Positions 24,697 through 36,500 of a stretch of DNA of 64,000 nt are shown piece by piece (the stretch's first letter is position 1; every line of letters begins with the position of its first letter). The notes beneath the pieces were generated by a model. It was not told where the DNA came from, made no database searches, and was given only the letters and a program-made list of their open reading frames with translations. The stretch is taken from the NCBI GenBank assembly GCA_033026295.1, contig CM065173.1:17732517-17796516 (forward strand). The letters run 5' to 3'. Both the position numbers and the translations under genes were made by a program. The DNA comes from Channa striata (lineage: Eukaryota > Chordata > Actinopteri > Anabantiformes > Channidae).

Positions 24697-26490
24697 CTCT
24701 GCCTTGGATCAGAAGTCCACTCGAAAGTGACGGTTGTCAGTCCAAGCACCTGCTCTGTTCAATATCATAAACCTTTTTGCGAGTGAGAAAAGATCCATAA
24801 TGGTGGTAAGAAAAGGAGAGAAATGATTCACTGCCAGGAGCAACGAACTTTTGAAGCTGAAGAGGTGCCACAGCGTCAGTGTGACAACCTGGTCAGACTT
24901 CCCTATCTCTGCTCCTACTCAGCCCCTCCCCACAACATAACACACAAAGGTTGAGACATATCTAAATGCATGTAGTTCCGTGAAGCTCCTGATGAATCAT
25001 GTTTACTCCACAAATATCAAAAACAATCAATGATCCTTGAAATATATCGCCAGATAAAAAAAAGGTCTTTTAAAAGATAGGGCTGACACTTGAGAGGATA
25101 TTTCTGAACTTCGGTTTCCAGGACACACACAGAGCTCCAAACATGCTGCTGGCTGCCATAAAGAAAGTTTTTGTGTCAATAATTACCTTGTACTCTGATC
25201 TTAGCTCCTTAACTGAGAGGTACTTCATACTGCAGTGCGTTCCCCCCCACCACTTAAAAAAAAGGCAATATATGGCAAAAGATTTTGGTCATGTTTACTA
25301 CGGAAACATATATTTTACAGTGCAAATGGATAAGATGTTTGTTGACAGATAATGATGACGTTTTTTGAAAAAAAAGGAAGGGCAACATAATTTAGCTCAG
25401 CCAGAGGGAAAAAACAGAACATTCTCTGTTGCCTAGCCAACCTCCAAGCTAATGAGCACGTTCACAGTGTTCCTCCCAGATTTGATCAAATCGCGCCAGC
25501 TGAGAACAGTGACACCAGCTCATATGACCCGATTCAATTAAGCTCCACTTGCTGTGTGAGTAATCGTCACTGCCCCGAAGAAAAAGCAGATCTGCTAGAT
25601 TAAATCTATTGCTGGGGAGTGTGAGTGTGTGTGTGTGTAGTCGTGTCACTATCTGTCTGTACACATGCTTGTCTTAAAAAAAAAAAATCACAATAAAACC
25701 AATCCCAAGCCTATCGAAAAGCCCTTTTATCATCCTCTTTCATTAAGGCAGGGTATATATAACAGTCCAGAGTAAACAGCGTGGTCGCCCAGGACACGCT
25801 TTGCCTTAAGGCATTAGGGGGAAAGTCAATTGAGCTGCGAGATGATCCTCCACTAGCAAGACTGGCCTCATTCAGGTCGCTATGATACAGAAGAGATGCT
25901 GAAAAAACAACTGCATTGTTTCTGTATTTTGTCTACATGACACATAACATTTTAATATTGAGCAGCAATTTAAGGAGAAAAATGCATCACTGATACATGA
26001 TACACGCATTACATTTGCATGTGTCATAAAGAGAAAAACTGTCTCTGCATACTGTAAGATTATGTAACATGAATTTAATGAAGTATAACAAAAACTTTCT
26101 CTCAGTAAATAAAGCAATGTACAAATCATTTTAGGGAAGTGAAAAGAGGATGTGCCTGAGAGAAAAGCATGACTGCTCTAAAAAGTGCTCTCATTTCTGT
26201 GTCTGTTTCCTCTCAGCAGTTATTTACTGTAACATCAGCAGAGGTTGTTGCAGAAAATCAAGTGAGCCGAGGAGATTCTACAATACTGATCACTACAAGA
26301 AGATTACTTGATTTATTAACCGTTTTTTCCTGTCTGAACGACATTTCTTTCCTTCTCCTTCTGGGTTTTTTAATATTTGCAACTGAGAGATTCTTATGTA
26401 CTCAGTACCTTTAGCTGCTTACTGAGTCTGCCAACCTGAAACCCATTCAGATGTAATGGACTACAGCAATTAGCTAAAAACTCAACAAAC
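24697..26490. other. Intergenic region between divergent KLB and TLR1
   Basis: This interval should hold the KLB promoter and upstream control DNA of TLR1. It has a short (GT)n tract near 25624-25639 and no coding potential. No core promoter element for KLB could be assigned with confidence. Confidence 0.5.
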
Positions 26491-26492
26491 CA

Positions 26493-26541
26493 ACTATATA
26501 AGAGCAACGGTGCAGAAGCAAAACATCAGATCTCAAAACAG
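26493..26541 (+). promoter_or_regulatory. Candidate TATA box and first exon of TLR1
   Basis: TATATAAG lies at 26495-26502. About 25-30 bases later a short exon would begin and end at AAACAG|GTTTGT, with the donor at 26542. A good acceptor (TTTTCTTACTTGCATTCAG) ends at 27472, eight bases before the TLR1 ATG. This predicts a 5'UTR intron of about 930 bp. The arrangement is inferred from signals only. Confidence 0.45.
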
Positions 26542-27479
26542 GTTTGTAGTTTTTTTTTTGTGTGTCTACAGTATTTAATGTATTTTTGGTACATTTCCTG
26601 TAGAGATTTGATTTTATTGCAGCATTTGTTGCATTTTACCAACATTGTCTTGTGGAAGTGACACACTATCTTGGACCCATATATAGAGGAATATTAAGAC
26701 AAGCAGCAAGTAGCAAAAAAAATGTTTCCAAGTATTAAACTATTTAGAAACATAATGGTTGGAATTACTGTTGGATGCGAAAGATTGAATCACCTTCTTT
26801 TAAATGTTTTAATGAGTAAAATTAAGAATTAGTTATTCACATCAACAATATTTTATAAACATTCAAAAACTATAGCTATAATTTAATTTAAAAAATAAAG
26901 TTAATTTAATTGTTGCAAACCTTTTCACTAATTTAACTTTTTTAAATACACTCTGTGACCATTTTTACTACTTCCATTAATGAAAATATGTACTAGCTGG
27001 ATGTGCATTATAATTTTGGGTTTAAGGGTAAATCTGCATCCTCTTATATGCCAAATCAATGCCATGTCCTTGTGCAATAAATAAGTTGAAAAAATGATTT
27101 GTGTTTATGACATTTCAAAATAAGGAGATGAAAACTTTGAATGTGCTTGAATGTGTATATCAAAATGTCTTTGCATGGTGTATTAAAATTACTAAAACTA
27201 ACCATTTTAAGAAAATGATATCTACACTCTTTTTTTTTTCCAATTCAACTTTTTTATATAGCACCAATTCCCCATTATTTGTATAATATGTGTCCCTAAT
27301 TCTAACCATATGTTTTATTAGAGGCAATCCTTTTTAAATTTCAAGTTTAATATTTTTCAGACTTCCTGTTTTGAGCAAACAAAAGACCCTGAAGGTTAAA
27401 TTACTGAATAACATACAACACATTGTATGTTATGAACAATGATAACCTAGTTATTTTCTTACTTGCATTCAGGCAAACA

Positions 27480-29874
27480 ATGAAGGCTGTGAACGCTGCC
27501 CTCTGGGCATTGGCCACATTGGTGGGACTGATTGCTTCTTCTCCTGACAGCTTTGTGGATCGCTCAAATAGAAATCTCTCTTCTGTCCCAAAAGACCTAC
27601 CACAGAAGGTTGAGATTTTAGACCTTTCATGCAACAAAATTAAATATCTTCACAGAGGAGACTTTGAAAACACCACTCTCCTGAGGTTCCTGAACGTTTC
27701 ATGGAATAGATTAGAGGAGATTCATCCAGAGACGTTCCTCAACACGCCACTCCTAAAGGATCTGGACCTGTCACACAATATACTGAAGAACCTGTCAGGT
27801 CAGCAGTACCTGCTGCACACAGGGAAGCTTGCAGTGCTAAACCTGGCCTATAACAACTTTCTCACCATGACACTGGGGAGTGGATTCAGTCGCCTAGTGA
27901 ACCTGAAAAGATTAGCACTTGGCGCCAAAAACATTAGTGTTGGCGATTTCAAGAATATTGCTGAAGTGAAACTACATATACTGACCCTCTGCCTGGAAGA
28001 AGAACGTGTTTATGAAGTGGGCAGCCTGAAGGATGTTCAGGTTCAGAGGCTTCAGATAGTCATCACTAGTGAAATAAATTATGATCTGACTGCTGATGCT
28101 CTATCAAACTTTTGATGAAGTGGAGCTAATGAATGTGAACAACGGCTACGACAAACTTAGTGAGCAGTTGCAGACAGTAGAAATCCGCACTTCCCACCTT
28201 TATCTGACCAACATATTGATCATATGGAAAGACTTAACTAAATACATAAATGCAGTTTTTCGTTCATCCATTGCCCATCTGACTGCCTCGGATGTGACCC
28301 TAAGCCGTTTACCTTACATTGACACAAACGTGAATAGCACATATAAAATGAAGTCTTTCACAGCCAGAGGAGTAGTTGTAAAGGACTTCTTTTTTTCACA
28401 GGAGGCTGTGTACAATTTTTTTATTAACATGCCAGTGGAGAGTTTTGCAATTTTGGAAACTTCAATCATACACATGACATGTCCCCAGCCACAGAGTCCA
28501 ATTCTCCAGCTGGACTTTTCTTATTGTGCTTTATTTGACTCAATCTTCTCTAGAGTGGAGAATGAAGAAACTCTTGAATGTGAAAATTTGGGTAATGTAA
28601 GGAAACTGATACTGCTTGGCAACAATCTTAAAAATCTTCAGCAGCTGAGCAAACGTATGCAATACATGAATTCCCTGCGACATCTGGACCTTAGCCTCAA
28701 CTCCCTCATTTATGATGGTGTGGTAGAGTGCACCTGGCCCCCAAATATCACTAATATGAATCTGTCTTCTAATCGTCTGACAGACTCAGTGTTTAAATGT
28801 CTATCAAAAGGAGTAGAGACTCTGGACCTCGAGAATAACCAGATTTCCGTGGTATCATCATACATCTTGAAACTGGAAAACCTTTTATCTCTAAATCTAA
28901 ATGGCAACAAGCTAGCAGACCTTCCTGTATGTGACAGTTTCCCTATGCTGCAGGAGCTTCTGCTCAAGTCAAATTCCATTCATTCCCCATCTGTAGATAG
29001 GTTAGATAACTGCCCTAACCTGAAGACCCTGGACGTCAGTCACAATCCCTTCACTTGCACCTGCCCTCTAATGGGTTTTAGAGGTCTTGGCATCAAATCC
29101 GAAGACAAGGAAAGACTTACAGGAATTGAACTGCTGAACTGGCCATTAAACTATTACTGCGCCTATCCAGAGGATCTCAGAGACGCTACCTTAAAAAATA
29201 TCTGGATCTCTGAGGTCTCCTGTAATAGCGGCCTTCTATCCGCTGTCATCTTGTGTCCATCGGTGGCTGTAATTATTGCAGTTGTGACTCTGTGCCGTCA
29301 TCTGGATGTTCTCTGGTACATTGGCATGATTTGGCAGTGGACCAGAGCCAAACATCGTGCCAGAACACGCCAACTTCGACCAGAAGACACGGTGGGCGTT
29401 GAATTTCATGCTTTTGTGTCTTACAGTCAGCATGACGCAGACTGGGTGCACAACAACCTCCTTCCCAACCTTGAAGGCCCCGCAGGAGGGCTAAGAATCT
29501 GCCAACATCAGAAAAACTTTATGCCGGGAAAGACAATTATTGAAAACATCATAAGCTGCGTGGAGAAAAGCAGACGCTCGTTGTTTGTGCTCTCTGCACA
29601 CTTTGTCAAGAGTGAGTGGTGCCATTATGAGCTGTACTTTGCCAGCCACCAACGCCTTTCTAGGAGTTCGGACGGAGTTGTGCTGGTGCTACTTGAGCCT
29701 CTTCCTCAGTACCTGATCCCAACCAAGTATTATCAGCTCAAGTCCATGATGAAACGACACACCTATTTGGAGTGGCCACAGGACAGAGCCAAGCACAGGT
29801 TATTCTGGGCTAACCTCAGAGCTGCCCTGCAGGCAGATCTCCCAAACGCACCAGTCGCACAACCAGAGGAGTGA
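27480..29874 (+). CDS. TLR1: Toll-like receptor 1 (one 1-bp frameshift in this sequence)
   Basis: A single coding exon, about 797 aa (human TLR1 786 aa). The protein is an innate immune receptor of the TLR1/6/10 group that pairs with TLR2 to sense bacterial lipopeptides. Visible are a signal peptide after MKAVNAALWALATL, leucine-rich repeats from about residue 45, a Cys-rich LRR C-terminal cap (NPFTCTCPL), a TM segment at about 582-605, and a TIR domain at about 638-785. The TIR has box 1 (FHAFVSYSQHD), a BB loop with the conserved Pro (NFMPGKTI) and box 3 (FWANLR). A run of four T at 28110-28113 shifts the frame and produces TGA at 28113-28115; the following frame is open to the natural stop. 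One T fewer would leave the frame intact. The start was chosen because it opens the signal peptide just after a splice acceptor. Confidence 0.93.
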
Positions 29875-30507
29875 GTGTGGAGGGGAGATGTTGAGGGTCA
29901 ATGAAACTGGGAAGCAATTGCAAGAGAACAAAGTAGGAAGAAAAACACGGGTGAAAAGACAGCAACACTTTTAAAAAGCATACTTTCTTGACATAAATTT
30001 ATCTTTAAGTTTTGTACTATGAGCTAAAGATTGACTGACAGTACTAATAATCTACTTACAGTTTTACAAGATATAAATCACAACTCAGTTTCTTTATATC
30101 TTTTAAGTGGCATTAAATGGTAGAAATTTAATCATTTCATTCTTAGCAAAAACAATAAACGTTTCCCGATGTCTACAACAGACTTCATTCTTTTGTCATT
30201 AGCAAAAAATATTTCAATTTGATTAATCCAATTCAATTATGATTAAACAGTCAAGATGAAACATACACATACACACAACACCGCTTAAACAATGTATATA
30301 TACAAAACCAGTATTCTGTCCATTCCTCTGAAAAGAGGGTTTGCTTTAAAGGCAAGAAAACATATTTTGTTTTGTGTTTAATTATTATAAATACAGGGCT
30401 ACAAATTACGTGTCCTATGTTGAGAGGCAGCAAAAGTGCATCCATCTGCACAAAAATGTTTCATGAAAAATAAAATATGCCAAGGTTCAAATGTCACTCG
30501 CCAGATG
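29875..30507. other. Convergent 3' ends of TLR1 and INTS10
   Basis: The TLR1 stop (plus) and INTS10 stop (minus) face each other 633 bases apart. The AT-rich interval must hold both 3'UTRs, and AATAAA-like signals occur on the plus strand (for example near 30155). No gene was seen. Confidence 0.6.
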
Positions 30508-33500
30508 TCAGGGAAGAGATTGGATGATAATTATTTTCTCATTGATGCAGAAACGGTGAAGAACACTGAGCAGATTTTCCCCACAACGCGACACCTGTCT
30601 CTCCATGGCTAGACGGAAATCTTCTTTCACTCCTTTGGTAATTCCTCGAGTCACTGTGTGGTGTCTGAAATATCAAACAATAAAAAATAAACACACATGC
30701 ACATGGTCAGAAATGTACTATGAGCTGACTTGACACAAACATAATATGACTAATGGACTAAAGACAAAGTCATGGAAACAGCATGTTACTTTTTCCTTAC
30801 ACATATAAAACAACTACTCAAGATTAGGCAACACAACGTTCATTACAATACATCACAACCACATAAAACATGTCCACAAATGAAATGTGATCAAGTGCTA
30901 TGAAAAGGCAAAGAGCTAAGCTGATTTACAAGAAGAATAACATCATACCCAAATAACAACAACAAGAAGTGATGACCACAGAAAGACGGGCAATGGCTCA
31001 AATTAATAAACGCCAACAGGAAATCAAAGAACGACCAACTCTTGATGTAAAATGACAGGCCCAAATCAAAACTGGGGGGATGACAAGCCTTGACATTTGG
31101 GAATGAAGGAAATGTGACCGGTGTGGGGAAGGAATGGGGACTGAGGGAGCAGGGGCCTGGGGTACCTGTCCATCGTCTGCACCCCTTGTAGCAGAAGGGT
31201 ATTTAACTCCACCCCCAGGGAGGGACTAGGGTTCCTGAGGGACAGCAACATTCAACAACTCTCAGTCAGTGAGGGTGCACTCAAGTGTCTTAACTTAAGT
31301 ACAGCAAAGAATGAAGGAGTCTGATAGTAGCTTTTTAAAAAGTAAACCCCTTCTCTTCATAATGTTCGCTCTATTAATAGCATTCTTAATTCAAAGTAAA
31401 TATTTCCCCTGAGGCCTTGTCTACTTCATCATTAATCAATAATACCAACAGAACGGGAGTGTGCAGAGTCACGATGCCAACTGAAACATTTCTGACACGG
31501 AGGTGCTTACTTGATCAGCATTCCCTGATTGGGCAACAGCTCCAGCTGAATCCTTCCTCCTTCTGGAGTTCGCAGGTATGCAAACTCCTCCAGCATGTCA
31601 ATGTCTGTGGAAAATTATGAGCTTAAGGAAACTACCATACAAGACAGAAGAACAAAAACTAACTACAAAGCAGTTAGTCTATATTATTATAGTATTTTTG
31701 CCAGACTCCACTGTGGCTGTTTGATTGGTTACAACAAAGGATACTGGTCACATAGTTGAAGAAATTTTCGTACTGGAAACTGCCTTGCTGACTGATTTTA
31801 TCCACTGCTTTTAAAAACAGCTGCTCGCCTTGTGGCCAGTCATACTGCAGGAGAACCACCACATGGCCGAGAGACAGGTCGTCACGATTGTCTGTGAAGG
31901 CACGAAGCTAAATGAACAAAATGAGAAAAGCAACAAGGATTATTTAAGGTTTTATCTACATAACCTTCAAAAATGCATGTGCATATAGTGAATGTCTTAT
32001 CACAGCCTAACAAAAAAAAAAAAAAAAGATTATATTTCCACAAAAGCACCTTGAAGCAGGCCAGCATCAACTGAAGACAGAAAGGTAACACGGCTTTGCT
32101 GGTGCAGGGAAGCAACCTCAAGTCATTGCCTAGTTATGGCAAAAGAAGAAAAAGTCCATGATGTTTAATGAAATTATAGATGAAACTGCGTCTCTCTTGT
32201 TGGTTTTAGAAAAGCAGGAAATGTTTACCTTTCCTTATTTTGGTTTTGACTCTACCCTGATCCTCTGGGGTTTTTGTTGGTTCTTGATTCGGGGGCACCA
32301 GCCCACTGACAACATCAAGCAGCTTTTCACAGGCCATCTGATAAATACAAGCGACAAATTCTAGAGTCAAGTAAAAAATACTGCATCCCCTTCAATTAGA
32401 AAATAATATTTTCCTGATTAAAATAATAATTATTGCACATTTAGTTAGTATAAATGTTCCTTTGTCATTGAAGTAACAAAATGATCAAGAAGTGAATTAA
32501 AAAAGTAAAATAATGAAAATTATGAGTGCAAAAGTTTCCATCCCCTTGATAAACCCTCTAGGTAAAATCTAGTGTCTTATCTTTAAACAACACTGTCAAT
32601 AGTTAGTCTGAAAAAATGCCACCAGCTCAGCTACATTGGGCTTGGACTCTGAATTTAAGAGTGGGTACATCTCCAGTGGCAGTCTCAAGAAGTTTGCTGA
32701 AACTTCATAAAAAGTAAAACATCAAAATAAAATTGAAAAAGCTGCCAGGAAAAAAACGACAGTCAAACACGGTGGACGTTACAGATGTTTTTCCAGTGTA
32801 TGTTTGCATCAGGCACTGGAGCTTTGCATAAAGTTGGAGGAAGGAAGTGAATGAAACTCAATATCAGAAGAGAAGCCTCTTACCACTTGAACGGAAATTT
32901 TCATTAAACTAACTCAGTAATTTATTGTAATTAACATATGAAATGTATCTCCAAGTTTTACTTCAGCTTTAATACAAAATTAGTTATATAGCTTTATTTG
33001 GGATAATGCTCAACAGAGCATTAGTTTACTGTTTGGTATCAATGGGCCATATTTACTTAACAGTGCATCACTACATTTTTCAGACACACTCTACATCTAG
33101 ATACTCTCTACATCTTTAGAGCCAAGTAAAAACAATCGGTGACCAAAAATAATAAGGCTGGACATAAACAAATACTTAATTAAATAAACCAATAAAGTAA
33201 TCTAAAAATATTTAATTTAAATGAAATATTTCTTTCACAGCAGCATCTGCAGTTCATATTATATCATTCATTAAAACTCTCCTTGTCAACAGTTTGGATT
33301 GACTTGTCTTTTGGTTCAGCCTTTCACCAGGTTTGTCTGTAGGCTCATTTCATATGTGTGTGTGGGCATATGTTTACCCTGTATTCTCCCAGTGCATAGT
33401 GGCAGGATGCTTGCTGTATAAGTGCCCTGTGGTGCTCCAGACTGGCCTGACCTGAGGAAATCTGTTGCTCAGGCTGCGGCTGCTGCACTGCAGCCATCTG

Positions 33501-36500
33501 GTGCAGGCTGGAGAGGGCCTTGCGGTACTGTCCCTAGAGTAATGTGTGTGTGCACACAGGTAAAGAAAGGCACATAACATTCATAAATATCTGCTAATTA
33601 CATTAATGAGGGTTATAGTGTTGTTAATCAGCAGATGTCTTGCTGCAAAGAAAAAACAGAGCTCTAACTATTCCTTGCCTGGTAGATGATCATGTCAGTG
33701 AGGAATATTCTGAACCACAGCCAGCTGTCTGTCTTCCACTGGGCACAGATCTTCTTGAATTCTATTAAAATGCAAAGTTGAAATGTAAATGTTAAAATCT
33801 GGAAATCCTAAACTCGCCGCTTTCCAAATAATAAATCCATTATCAGCTGCTTAGAATTTCCAACTATTTTAATATGTCACTGTAAATTGTTCATGTCTCG
33901 TGGCAATTTATATGCATCTTCTTGAGTTTTATGTACTACAAGTTCCATAGATATATAGAAATAGTTAGACAGATTCCCTTTATTGTCATTCCACATTTCA
34001 AGTACAATTAAATAAAGGCACAAGGTAAAACAGTACTAATAATAATATTAGATGAGGTCGCTGCAAACTAGTGTTTGTGTTAACAATAAATGTTAATATT
34101 CAGTTTTTTCTGTACCTTGTAAACAAGTCTTTTGGTGATCAGTTCCAAAAACATCAATAAGAATACACCAGCATATGCTTGGGATTGCTATGTTATGATT
34201 GTGTGACTGTGAATATAACCAATCACAGATGAGGATCAAGTTAACCAAGTATGATGTAAAAACAAAATGAAAGTGCCATAATCAAGGATTAGTGTTAAAC
34301 AAAAAGTGTTGTCTCTTATTTTAAGCAAGACAAGGAGAAGGTAAAATGTTGATTGTGTTAAATTAGACTAAAGAGATTACCGTAAATTCTGGACTATAGA
34401 GCGCACCTAAATTTAAGCCGCACCCGCTAAAATTTAAAAGAAATATATATTTTGTCACATATAAACCGCATCGGACTATAAGCCACCAATATCCAGGCTG
34501 AGAAATAATATCTGTTGTATGCGCTCCTACTCATTGTTCACAGTAGGCATGAGGATGTTCTGTGCGCTGTTTTACCTGCATTACGGTAAAGAGTGCGTTT
34601 ACGTGTATGTGTGGCTGGTATAACACATGTCGAATGTACAGAGCCGACAAAAACGTCCTTGTTATAAATAAACGGCTTGTTCCATAGCCAAAGGAGAAGA
34701 CGTCTCTTATTCTTCAGGAATTACGCAGGAGTTGCTGCGCTCAACAAAAGATTTTGTACCATAAGTCTTTATTCATACACCTGAACCTGAATGGTGCCTG
34801 TAACACGGCAGTAAAAGTCCTGATCACACAAAACAGAAAAGTCATGGTTTTATTAATCTTCCTCCTGTGCACTAAAACCAAGTTGCTTTATTTTTCTTCC
34901 TCCTGCGAACTGAAACCACTGAACACCAAACCACTGTCACTTTTTCTTCCTGCGCACTGTTAAAGCGCAACTGCGCAACTATTAAAGTCGCTTCATTCTC
35001 CCGTGCACTGAAACCACAAATCGCTATTCATCTTCCTCCTGAGCATTGAAACCACTGTCACACTCGATTTCCTTCACGGATAGCCAGATCAATTGCTTCA
35101 AATTAAAAGCTGCATCATAGGAATTTCTTCGCGTGTTTTCCATTATGAGGGGGTGAGGGTGTAAAAATATTACCGTATTTTGCTGTTGTGCGTCTTGGGT
35201 TGCAGGCGCTAAGAATAAAAACTGGCGCTTTTTTGTTTGCACTGACTTCCATCTACAGCACCCATCTGAGGGCTGCAGAAAAATTCATAGAAAAGCCGCA
35301 TCTCTGTTAAAGCCGCATGGTTCAAAACGTCAGAAAAAAGTAGCGGCTTATGGTCCGGAAAATACGTAATTTGATTGTGGAGATGCAGCCCAGCAGCCAC
35401 CTTTTGTTGCAGAACATCAAGGAGACCGGATCCATATTCTTTTTATGTGAATTATGAAATAATTTGCCAGATCAGCTGGTTTTTCCAAAGTCATGTTGAG
35501 CTTGTCCAACGTGTGCCCACATATAGTACCGGTACACACTTTTTTCGTTTTTTGCATTAATGACTGATAGGATGCGAACAGCTGTAGCCTTTGGCGAAAA
35601 AGCTAGACACAACAGTTGCTCAAGTGCTACAAGAAATAAATAAAAATATTACGTCATAATATGGTTGTAATCCTTAGGCATTTGTTTTTCTTTTTTATAT
35701 TTTATTAGTTAAAGTCAATGTGAAATGTCAACCATCTACTCTAAAACTGCCCGTACATGTAAATATGAGTGTTAGCTGTCTGTCTCTGTATGTCTCTCTG
35801 TGGTCCAGTGATAGACTGGTGACCTGTCCAGGGTGTACCCCGCCTCTCGTCAGATGGTAGCTGAGATAGGCTCCACCCGCAACCCAAATAGGATAAGTGG
35901 TTACAGATAACCGATGGCTGAATATCAAACACTCATTAAGACGTTATTGAAAATGAGTGCATATGTGAAAAGAATAAAAAATTTACCAGTGCTCATTTAT
36001 CTAATATTTTAAAAATTCCCACCTCTAAGAACAAACGAACTTCCGAAGGGCTTACCCGTTTCCAGGCTATCGTGGGAGTGGAGGAGATCCCAGCTCTCCC
36101 TCGCTGTACGAAAACTCTCCAGAGTCTCAGACCAGCTGGGCATCTCAGTCTTGTTCACTAAAATGTGCCGACCACGGCCTTTCCCCAAACCTTCCTCATC
36201 ATCTGAGCTCTACAATAATAGAATGTACTGTAATCAAATAGCAAATGCAATGGATACATACTATAACAGTCTACTACAAGCTAAATCAAAGTCTGTCCAT
36301 TGATTCTGGCTACATAAAAATGCAGAAAAAATGCAACATTTAAGTGATCAATAATCTCTCCTCACCATAGTCTTTTCTCTTCCGTCAGCCAGTTTGCGTT
36401 TCTTATGTGAATGTTTGTCTGCTCCTCTCTCCACCTTCACATCACTGTACACCAAGCTCAAATCCTCCACAAGGATCCACGGCCCTGAACTCAACCCATT

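Noticed and set aside
33955..34060. Phrase CCCTTTATTGTCATTCCAC resembling the 3' part of a fish LINE
   Set aside because: Too short and diverged to assign a family or boundaries.
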